From: Chitinophaga pinensis
GTDB lineage: Bacteria > Planctomycetota > Phycisphaerae > Phycisphaerales > SM1A02
Assembly (NCBI GenBank): GCA_943329105.2
Contig: CALQCP020000119.1
Location: forward strand, 1 to 7,071
Direction: 5' to 3'
DNA length: 7,071 nucleotides
Shown piece after piece: positions 1-6,029 of this stretch. The position numbers and the translations under genes are program-made. Within the stretch, counting starts at the first letter, position 1. The number at the start of each line of letters is the position of its first letter. Below the pieces are notes generated by a model. That model saw nothing but the letters and a program-made list of their open reading frames with translations, was not told the DNA's origin and did not search any database.

Positions 1-588
1 GCCATCATTGAAGTGCGCGCCGAGACCGACTTCACCGCTCGCAATCCCGAATTCCGCGCCATGGCCGCTGACCTCGCGAAGGCTGCTGTGGCTGGCGCCG
101 TCGGCGCTGCCGTGAAGACGGACGCCATGCAGAAGCAACTCGACGAAGTCCGCATCCGCACCGGCGAGAACCTCTCGTTTGGCGGCGGTCAAGTGGTTGA
201 AGGCGATTCGTTCGCGCAGTACATCCACCATGACGGCAAGAAGGCTGGACTGATCGTCTACTCCGGCACCATTGAACACGACACCGGCGTGGGCATTTGC
301 CAGCACATCGTTGCTGCTGATCCGGCACCGATCGCCGTTGACGAGCACGGCATTCCTGCCGCCATGCTCGCAGAGAAGCGCGCCGAAGCGATCGCCGAGG
401 CGAAGGCCTCCGGCAAGCCAGAGCAAATCGCTGAGAAGATGGCTGAAGGCAAGCTGCGTAAGTTCTTCGAGGAAGTCACTCTCCTCGGCCAGAAGTACGT
501 GCGCGACGACAAGAAGGCGATCAAGGAACTCTTGGGCCCCGATGCCAAGATCCACCAGTTCGTCCGCATGATGGTTGGCCAGCACTGA
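1..588 (+). CDS. tsf: Elongation factor Ts, 5'-truncated by window edge
   Basis: EF-Ts is the cytoplasmic guanine nucleotide exchange factor that recycles EF-Tu from its GDP to its GTP form during translation. The reading frame is open from base 1 and gives 195 residues to a TGA stop. The first visible residues include AETDFTARN, the family's hallmark ETDFVARN segment, whose Asp-Phe pair contacts EF-Tu in known structures. By comparison with E. coli about 70 N-terminal residues (the UBA-like domain and linker) lie outside the window. The rest is the dimerisation core and the C-terminal module, with the conserved GKLRKFFEEVTLLGQKYVRDD stretch near the end. Thr replaces the usual Val in the hallmark motif, a mild variation. 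A GTG at 13 is internal and is not the true start. In most bacteria rpsB lies directly upstream; that cannot be seen here. Two hairpins follow the stop, so the transcript probably ends with this gene. Confidence 0.96.
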   Translation, partial: AIIEVRAETDFTARNPEFRAMAADLAKAAVAGAVGAAVKTDAMQKQLDEVRIRTGENLSFGGGQVVEGDSFAQYIHHDGKKAGLIVYSGTIEHDTGVGICQHIVAADPAPIAVDEHGIPAAMLAEKRAEAIAEAKASGKPEQIAEKMAEGKLRKFFEEVTLLGQKYVRDDKKAIKELLGPDAKIHQFVRMMVGQH

Positions 589-597
589 CGACCGATG

Positions 598-616
598 GAT
601 GACTCTCTGAGTCATC
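598..616. other. Small 8-bp perfect hairpin after tsf
   Basis: GATGACTC at 598-605 pairs perfectly with GAGTCATC at 609-616 around a three-base TCT loop, starting 10 bases after the tsf stop. No T-run follows, so it is not a terminator by itself. It may protect the mRNA 3' end or form a binding site, or it may be chance. Confidence 0.45.
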
Positions 617-634
617 ACTCAGCAAGTAACACTA

Positions 635-670
635 AAGCGGGCGCGGTCTTCTGACCGCGCCCGCTTCTTT
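635..670 (+). terminator. Rho-independent terminator of tsf
   Basis: A 14-bp perfect stem (AAGCGGGCGCGGTC at 635-648 with its complement at 653-666) closes on a TTCT tetraloop and runs into the T-rich tract CTTCTTTCG. The very GC-rich stem 46 bases after the tsf stop is a classic intrinsic terminator for the rightward transcript. The same hairpin lies 38 bases beyond the stop of the leftward gene ending at 705. It could serve that gene too, although the T content on its left side (read leftward as TAGTGTTACTT) is weaker. Confidence 0.9.
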
Positions 671-704
671 CGTATTGGTAAATGCTGGCGAGTAAACGCG
701 AAAC

Positions 705-1961
705 TCAACTCGGCTTCGTAGCAGGTGCAGGTGCGGTCTTCGGCGCCCCGTCCTTCGGTGCCGCCACCTTCGGCTCTGCATCCTTCGGCATCACATCCAC
801 TGCCACCGGGCAGTGATCGCTTGCATAGCCGGCTGGGACCTTCTCCTTCTCGGGGTCAGTCTTCCAGTCGTAGTCACTGGCAGGATGCATCGTGCCCATC
901 ACAAAGAAGCCGCCGTCAATCACGTCATCGGCAAGTCCCTTGGTCATAAAGATGTAATCAATGGCGCGACCGGAATCATGGGTCGTGTACAGATCCTTGG
1001 TGCCGCTGTCCTTGTTGGCGCGGAAGTCGTACGCGCCTTTCATTCCCGCCGCGCCGAATGCCTTCGGCGTCTTCATTGACGGCGTGGCGTTGAAGTCACC
1101 CAGCACGGCCACGTTTGCTGCGGGGTTCGCCGCAAGGTCCTGCTTGACAAACTCAATGGTCTGCAGCGCTTCACTTTCACGCTGGTAGTCAAATTCCTTG
1201 CCGCCAGCCTTGAAATGCACGGAATAGAGAATCACCGTCCAGCCATTGACATCGATCTCAACTTTCAGCGGCGAACGCTGAAATTTCTGCGCCTGATCGG
1301 GCTTCTTGCCAGCCCATCCTTCGCCGTCCCGCAGCGCGTCCATATCGGTGAGGTCCTCAGTGATAAACGTCGCATGCGACTTGATCGGAAACCGACTCAG
1401 GCACGCCTGCTCCACGCCGCGGTAGTAGCCAACCTCTTCGCTGTACGCGTGCGCGTAGCCCATGTCCTTCAAATACGTGTCTCGGAACCACTTCAACGCT
1501 TCAAGGCTCTCCACTTCCTCAATGCACAGAATGTCTGCATCGAGCCGCTTGATCTCATCCGCAATGGCTTGCACGCGCGTTGCCTTGGTGGCCATCTTGA
1601 TGTCGTCGTATTCACCCTGCAAGGTGGGGTCATCAACGGCATCGAAGAGGTTCTCCACGTTGTAGGCGGCAATGCGGACCGCCCCAGCCTTCTTCTCAGG
1701 CGCCTTCTCCACGCCGTACCACACGCCAGCGGGTCGAATCTTCTTTGGCTCCTTGGCAGCCTTGCCACCGGAGCCAGTACCGCTGGCGCTCCCTGCCTTC
1801 TTCCCATCCGGTGCTTTGGGCGCTTTAGCGGGCGCATCCTGCTTGGCTGGCGCGCTTGGGGCAGCCGGCGCTACCGGCGCCCCGTCTTGCCAGGAAAGCG
1901 GCGCGGCCGACAGTGCACATGCGAGCGAAACAATGCCAAACGTTGTCATAGGCTTCTGCAT
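705..1961 (-). CDS. Exported endonuclease/exonuclease/phosphatase-fold protein
   Basis: This 418-residue protein belongs to the metal-dependent EEP hydrolase superfamily (DNase I-like nucleases, phosphodiesterases, sphingomyelinases). Visible motifs in order: YNVENLFD (100-107, metal-side Asn101), IEEVES (148-153, catalytic Glu), SVHFK (247-251, His249), GDFNATP (288-294, Asp289 and Asn291), IDYIF (334-338) and SDH (381-383, the terminal catalytic Asp-His). All key residues are present, so it should be active. NVENLFD is common in predicted extracellular nucleases. Residues 1-20 look like a Sec signal peptide (Lys3, hydrophobic stretch, LSAA), so it probably acts outside the cytoplasm. An Ala/Pro/Lys linker (about 24-95) precedes the domain and a Pro-Lys repeat tail (392-418) follows it. 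The ATG at 1961 has no clear ribosome binding site; Met5 (1949) is a possible alternative. Substrate is unknown; DNA, RNA or a phosphodiester lipid are all possible. Confidence 0.88.
   Translation of the reverse strand: MQKPMTTFGIVSLACALSAAPLSWQDGAPVAPAAPSAPAKQDAPAKAPKAPDGKKAGSASGTGSGGKAAKEPKKIRPAGVWYGVEKAPEKKAGAVRIAAYNVENLFDAVDDPTLQGEYDDIKMATKATRVQAIADEIKRLDADILCIEEVESLEALKWFRDTYLKDMGYAHAYSEEVGYYRGVEQACLSRFPIKSHATFITEDLTDMDALRDGEGWAGKKPDQAQKFQRSPLKVEIDVNGWTVILYSVHFKAGGKEFDYQRESEALQTIEFVKQDLAANPAANVAVLGDFNATPSMKTPKAFGAAGMKGAYDFRANKDSGTKDLYTTHDSGRAIDYIFMTKGLADDVIDGGFFVMGTMHPASDYDWKTDPEKEKVPAGYASDHCPVAVDVMPKDAEPKVAAPKDGAPKTAPAPATKPS
729..788 (-). repeat. Four 15-bp units encoding PKxxx pentapeptides
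   Basis: The C-terminal tail of the EEP protein reads PKDAE-PKVAA-PKDGA-PKTAP (residues 392-411), four consecutive five-residue units. At DNA level (+ strand) this shows as CTTCGG recurring every 15 bases. The units differ at several positions, so this is a diverged coding repeat of a Pro/Lys/Ala tail rather than a recent DNA duplication. Confidence 0.7.
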
Positions 1962-1968
1962 TCGCGCG

Positions 1969-1994
1969 AGTCTAGCCGGGCAAGCCCCTAGACT
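1969..1994. promoter_or_regulatory. Inverted repeat centred in the divergent gap
   Basis: AGTCTAG at 1969-1975 and CTAGACT at 1988-1994 are perfect inverted arms. Inside them GGGC (1978-1981) and GCCC (1984-1987) pair around an AA loop, leaving only two bulged bases (CC at 1976-1977). The dyad centre (1981.5) practically coincides with the centre of the 39-bp gap between the divergent start codons at 1961 and 2001. It could be an operator controlling both genes or a 5' mRNA hairpin near the ABC start. No -10/-35 pair is recognisable nearby, so its role is inferred. Confidence 0.45.
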
Positions 1995-2000
1995 TCAGGC

Positions 2001-4031
2001 ATGCCCCGCACGCAGCCATCAAGCCGAACGCGCTTCACTCAGTACTTAGAGCGCTTCGAAGCCGCCCGAACCAAGGCGAAGCGGGAGAACATCACGGTCA
2101 CCTGGCATGGACAGGAAAAGAGTCGACGCCGCACCCGATCGTTCCCTGCGCTCTTCCGCGCGTTCCTTGGTCTGGCGCATCCCTACCGCCGACGCATCGG
2201 CTTCTCCCTGGTCACCCTCACCGTTGCCACCGTCTGCGGCCTAGTACCCCCCGCCGCAACCAAGGTGGTGATCGACAATGTCTTGGGCGGTCAACCACTG
2301 ACCGGCAACTGGGCACACATGCTTGGGGGCTTCGCGGAAACACCGCAGATGCTGCTGGCATGGTTGGCCGGCACCGTGGTCACCGTCAGCGCCATCGCCA
2401 CCGGGCTCTCGGTGCTCGGTCGCTACCAAACCACGCGCACGGTGAAGGTCTTGCAAACAGCTATGCGACGCCGCGCGTTCGATCACGCCATGCGCCTGCC
2501 CCTGCACCGCGTGCAAGGTCTACGGGCCGGCGGCGTCGGTGCCATTATTCGTGAAGACGCCGGTGGTTTAGCGGAACTGGTCTTTGCGCTCATCTACAAC
2601 CCGTGGCGATCGGTGATCCAACTCACTGGCATCCTCACCATTCTTGCGCTGACGGATTGGCGACTGCTCTTAGGAGCATTCCTGCTCTTTCCGGCAGTCA
2701 TGCTGACGCACCGAACCTGGATCGGCCGACTGCGTCCACTGTTCAGAGACATCCGCCAGCAAGTCGGCGAAGTTGACTCAACGGCAAGCGAAGCATTCAG
2801 CGGCATTCGCGTGGTGCGCGGCTTTGCACGCCCAAAGTTTGAAGGCATCCGCCACGGCACCGCGCTTGACCTCTTGGCTCGTCAAGAAATGCTCACGTGG
2901 TGGTGGAGCCGAACCGTTGAAGTGGCGTGGCAACTCTTGATTCCCGTCGCCAGTGCTGGACTGCTCTGGTACGGCGGCGCTCAGGTGCTGGCCGGTCGCA
3001 TTACCACCGGCGAACTCATCATGTTCCTCACCTACTTGGTGATGCTCTTGGCACCGTTGGAAAGCTTGGCACAAAGCGCCACCGGACTGCAGACCCACTT
3101 AGCCGGTCTGGACCGAACCCTTGATTTCCTAGGTGAAAGCCCAGAAATGCCCGATCGCGCTGGTGCCGTACGGCTTGACCGCACCCAGGTCGCTGGCGCC
3201 ATTGAATTGCGCAACGTTGGCTACCGCTACCCCAACCGCGATGCGGATGTCTTGGCTGACATCTCCTTCACAACGCGCCCCGGCGAGATGACTGCCTTTG
3301 TCGGTGCCAGCGGCGCAGGCAAGACCACGCTGTGCAACCTCATCGCGCGCTTCTTTGAGCCAACATCGGGAACAATCACCCTCGACGGACGCGACCTCAG
3401 CGATATTGAACTTGCCTCCTTCCGCAAGATTCTGGGAATCGTTGAACAAGACGTGTTCCTCTTTGATGGCACCGTTGCAGACAACATTCGTTACGCCGAT
3501 CCCGGCGCGCCAATGGAACGCGTGCACTGGGCTGCCAACGCAGCGAATGCAAACGGCTTCATTGAAGCCATGCCCGAGGGTTACGAAACTGCTATCGGCG
3601 AACGCGGCGTTCGACTATCCGGTGGTCAACGGCAACGCATCGCCATTGCGCGCGCACTCCTTGCTGACCCGCGCATCTTGATCCTTGACGAAGCCACTTC
3701 CAATCTTGACACCGAAAGCGAACGCGCCATTCAAGAGGCGCTGCAAGCACTCATGCGCGGCCGCACCAGCTTTGTGATTGCTCATCGCCTCTCCACCATC
3801 ATGCATGCAGACCGCATTGTGGTGCTGAAAGACGGGCGCATCACTGAGATGGGCACGCACGCAGAATTGATGGAATCAAGCGGGATTTATCAGCAAATGG
3901 TGTTGGTGCAGACCGCGCCGCCCACCATGCCAACCGCTCCAGGCGCGCCGGGCTCAGGCGCAGCGCATTCGCATGGCGGCGCCTCAGCGGTCAGCCGGCC
4001 GTCCGCCCACGCCACGCCCGCTGCTTCGTGA
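2001..4031 (+). CDS. Half-size ABC exporter, MsbA/multidrug type (membrane domain fused to ATPase)
   Basis: This 676-residue protein is a complete type IV ABC half-transporter, expected to work as a dimer in the inner membrane and pump lipids, drugs or peptides outward using ATP. After a basic cytoplasmic N-terminus, hydrophobic segments lie near residues 67-90, 118-140, 190-215, 218-238, 308-330 and 338-358. The ATPase half carries Walker A GASGAGKTT (435-443), Q-loop Gln483, signature LSGGQ (539-543), Walker B ILILDE (559-564, catalytic Glu564), D-loop SNLD (567-570) and switch His595. All are intact, so both ATP sites of a homodimer should be competent. Residues 639-676 form a Pro/Ala/Ser/His-rich tail not needed by the fold. 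The ATG at 2001 lacks a Shine-Dalgarno sequence, and no better in-frame start precedes the membrane domain. The gene diverges from the EEP gene and its last 41 bases overlap the opposing glycosyltransferase gene. The substrate cannot be told from sequence. Confidence 0.93.
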   Translation: MPRTQPSSRTRFTQYLERFEAARTKAKRENITVTWHGQEKSRRRTRSFPALFRAFLGLAHPYRRRIGFSLVTLTVATVCGLVPPAATKVVIDNVLGGQPLTGNWAHMLGGFAETPQMLLAWLAGTVVTVSAIATGLSVLGRYQTTRTVKVLQTAMRRRAFDHAMRLPLHRVQGLRAGGVGAIIREDAGGLAELVFALIYNPWRSVIQLTGILTILALTDWRLLLGAFLLFPAVMLTHRTWIGRLRPLFRDIRQQVGEVDSTASEAFSGIRVVRGFARPKFEGIRHGTALDLLARQEMLTWWWSRTVEVAWQLLIPVASAGLLWYGGAQVLAGRITTGELIMFLTYLVMLLAPLESLAQSATGLQTHLAGLDRTLDFLGESPEMPDRAGAVRLDRTQVAGAIELRNVGYRYPNRDADVLADISFTTRPGEMTAFVGASGAGKTTLCNLIARFFEPTSGTITLDGRDLSDIELASFRKILGIVEQDVFLFDGTVADNIRYADPGAPMERVHWAANAANANGFIEAMPEGYETAIGERGVRLSGGQRQRIAIARALLADPRILILDEATSNLDTESERAIQEALQALMRGRTSFVIAHRLSTIMHADRIVVLKDGRITEMGTHAELMESSGIYQQMVLVQTAPPTMPTAPGAPGSGAAHSHGGASAVSRPSAHATPAAS

Positions 4032-5226
4032 GATGCAGCCACCAACTGCGCCACTGAATGGCAACCAGCAACATGATGGTGATCGGATGCAGCACCACGC
4101 ATTCAAATGATTGCCCAAAGCGCCGCGCCAAGATGACGCGCTGCAGCAATTGAGCAGCGATCGCAAACGCCGCCAATACCGTTGGTCCCAGCGGCATGTC
4201 ACCGCGCACCATCATCACTGGTAGCCAAATCCACGGGAGCAGTATGCCAAGCACTTCAAGCGTGGTGAATACCACCAGCACCAGCGGTGATCCAAGACCT
4301 TCGTAAGCGTTCTTTGTAAATCCACGCCATGTCTCCGCAGCAGATCGGTACATCCGGCAGGAAACACTATCGCTGCCGTCGTATAAATCCGTATGGAAAC
4401 CGGCGCGCCGAACGTTGCGTGGCAACTTGATGCCGTCATGCATGCTGTCACGGAATGCCGCGTGCCCACCGGCTGCCAGCCACGCGGCGCGTTGCACTAA
4501 GAGAAATTGGCCGCATCCAGCGCTTGTTGCTGGGTCATTCGTGGTGCGCATGCGCGGCATTGGCAGCCAACTAAAGAGCATCCAGTGAATGAGCGGAACC
4601 ACCATTCGCTCAAGAAATGTGCCCGTTTCCTGTTGCGGGACCGTGCTTAATAGCGCAGCATTCAAACGCTTTGCCTCTGCCACGGCGCGCACTAAGCAAT
4701 CCGGCGTGATGCGAACGTCTGCATCCGTAAACAGCAACCACTCGCCGCGTGCTTCTTGGCCCATCCGCTCGCAGCCCCACTGCTTGCCATTCCAACCTGC
4801 CGGGAGCGGCTGCACTGGTACAGACCGGACGCGCGCGTCTTCTGCACACAACGCCGCAAGAATTACTGGCGTCTGGTCGGTGCTTTGATCGTCATGAACA
4901 AGCACCTCAAGTGCCACGCCGTGGTTGGCGAGTGCCCCGCGCACCACCGCCGCAATGTTCCGTTCTTCGTTACGCGCTGGAATGCACACACTCACCACGG
5001 GCACAGGAGACGCCGATGCTGCGCGCGCGCGCCCCTCCGCAGCGGATGGCGAATCACTACCCGCCTCGCGCAACCCACGCGCATCGCCACTATCTCCGCT
5101 CGTCAAAGAAGCACCGCGCGCACGAACGTAGATCCGCACATTAATGATCGTCATCACCAACGCAATCGAACTGACCAGCGCGCTGAAGACCGGCATCCAG
5201 GTGAGCACTCCAGCTACAAACGTCAC
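3991..5226 (-). CDS. Membrane-anchored family 2 glycosyltransferase, CrtQ-like
   Basis: This 411-residue enzyme probably transfers a sugar from a nucleotide donor to a membrane lipid, most likely a carotenoid acid or alcohol given its neighbours. One hydrophobic helix (about 5-29) is followed by a polar low-complexity linker (36-75). The GT-A domain then shows VSVCIPARNEERNI (78-91), HDDQSTDQT (111-119), GWNGKQWG (144-151), the metal-binding TDAD (167-170), GGHAAFRDSMHDG (253-265, catalytic-base region) and RMYRSAAETWRGFTKN (291-306). Hydrophobic segments at about 313-340, 346-366 and 375-396 make it a multi-pass protein. The GWxGK and GFTKN motifs are shared by CrtQ-type carotenoid and HpnB-type hopanoid glycosyltransferases, so the carotenoid role rests on context. 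The start is GTG within GTGA, overlapping the upstream stop by 4 bases, with AAGGCGG 6 bases before it. Its 3' end overlaps the ABC gene. Confidence 0.85.
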   Translation of the reverse strand: MTFVAGVLTWMPVFSALVSSIALVMTIINVRIYVRARGASLTSGDSGDARGLREAGSDSPSAAEGRARAASASPVPVVSVCIPARNEERNIAAVVRGALANHGVALEVLVHDDQSTDQTPVILAALCAEDARVRSVPVQPLPAGWNGKQWGCERMGQEARGEWLLFTDADVRITPDCLVRAVAEAKRLNAALLSTVPQQETGTFLERMVVPLIHWMLFSWLPMPRMRTTNDPATSAGCGQFLLVQRAAWLAAGGHAAFRDSMHDGIKLPRNVRRAGFHTDLYDGSDSVSCRMYRSAAETWRGFTKNAYEGLGSPLVLVVFTTLEVLGILLPWIWLPVMMVRGDMPLGPTVLAAFAIAAQLLQRVILARRFGQSFECVVLHPITIMLLVAIQWRSWWLHLTKQRAWRGRTAG

Positions 5227-6029
5227 CTTGCACCGCCTTCGCGATGCCCAGTCTCAATGGCGGTCGCACGCCCAGTAGCGCGCAGTATCAAGTCATAAAG
5301 CGGGTGAATCTGCGCAGCACCACCGCCGCTGATGACTACAAACTCTGCGGCATCCCGCGTCTGCACACAGCGCGCCAGCTCCGCCGCGTTGTCATTCATG
5401 GCACGCTCGCAGGTCGTATGCCACGCGCGAGCATCGGAAGGATCGCTCGGCGGTTCAATCGGCACAGCGCGCAGAAACACTTCCGGTCGCTGATCGTTCC
5501 AGAACGCGTATTCAACAGACATTGCCAGAACGCGCGCCTCGGGGTGACGCGCTGCCAACATCGCAACTCCAGGACGAATCGATATCTCCAAGCGCGGATC
5601 CACAAATTGACCCTGCGGAGTAATCATCAACACCGAACGCGGCGCGGCAGCGAACCGCTCGCCCACGTAACGGACCAAGCTACGAAGCCCAGCCGCATGA
5701 TCGGGATCCACGCCGAACGCGCCGAGTTTGCGAAAGAACTTGAACTTGCGCAATTGCGTCACATCCATCGGACTCAGCGCGGGACGGCCAGCGAACCATC
5801 GTTCATGAACGATGAATGCAACTAATGGATCCCACCACGAATGATGATTACTCAGCAAGATCACTGGACCCGCGTGCCGAGACATCGCCTCCAGCACTTC
5901 CGGCGATCCCCGCACCAATCGGACCGCATGGAAGTGCTTCGGCACTTGGCGACGAAGCCAGACACCAAAGAACTTCCGAAACCACGCACTTTCCGTGGCT
6001 GGTAGCAGTTCGCTCACGCCGTCTGGCAC
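5223..6029 (-). CDS. PlsC-type (lysophospholipid) acyltransferase, probable carotenoid-tailoring
   Basis: This 268-residue protein belongs to the glycerol-phosphate/lysophospholipid acyltransferase (PlsC) superfamily, which moves acyl groups from acyl-CoA or acyl-ACP at the membrane face. The catalytic HX4D motif is clear as NHHSWWDP (61-68, His62 and Asp67). FFRKLGAFGVD (98-108) matches the second block, and TPQGQFVDP (137-145) stands where the family has the substrate-binding EGTR-type block. No clear transmembrane helix is seen. Sitting between a carotenoid oxidoreductase and a CrtQ-like glycosyltransferase, it may acylate a glycosylated carotenoid. S. aureus CrtO does that job but is a smaller, different protein, so this would be an analogue. 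A general phospholipid role is possible. The GTG start at 6029 is preceded by GAAGGG five bases away and overlaps the upstream gene by 16 bases. A second in-frame GTG at 6017 would give a 4-base GTGA overlap. Confidence 0.85.
   Translation of the reverse strand: MPDGVSELLPATESAWFRKFFGVWLRRQVPKHFHAVRLVRGSPEVLEAMSRHAGPVILLSNHHSWWDPLVAFIVHERWFAGRPALSPMDVTQLRKFKFFRKLGAFGVDPDHAAGLRSLVRYVGERFAAAPRSVLMITPQGQFVDPRLEISIRPGVAMLAARHPEARVLAMSVEYAFWNDQRPEVFLRAVPIEPPSDPSDARAWHTTCERAMNDNAAELARCVQTRDAAEFVVISGGGAAQIHPLYDLILRATGRATAIETGHREGGAR
5233..5239 (-). promoter_or_regulatory. Probable ribosome binding site of the glycosyltransferase
   Basis: Read leftward the bases are AAGGCGG, one mismatch from AAGGAGG, six bases before the GTG at 5226. 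It lies inside the acyltransferase coding end and supports GTG at 5226 as the start despite the rare codon, fitting translational coupling. Confidence 0.45.

Noticed and set aside
729..788. CTTCGG every 15 bases as a CRISPR or DNA-level repeat array
   Set aside because: Units are far too short and diverged, and the period equals five codons in frame with the Pro-Lys tail.
1915..1961. Possible lipoprotein signal (Cys15) in the EEP protein
   Set aside because: The residues before Cys15 are Ser-Leu-Ala, a poor lipobox, and the cysteine comes very early. A normal Sec signal peptide is the simpler reading.
1943..1976. TTGTCA (1943-1948) as a -35 box for the ABC gene
   Set aside because: No -10-like hexamer lies at 16-18 bases spacing; the nearest T/A-rich bases are too far and poor matches.
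1215..1991. 258-residue open frame on the + strand antisense to the EEP gene
   Set aside because: No recognisable motif, and it lies opposite a gene with all catalytic motifs intact. GC-rich coding DNA often leaves the opposite strand open.
4756..5298. 180-residue + strand open frame opposite the glycosyltransferase and acyltransferase junction
   Set aside because: Arg/His-rich composition without domain features, typical of a shadow of GC-rich genes.
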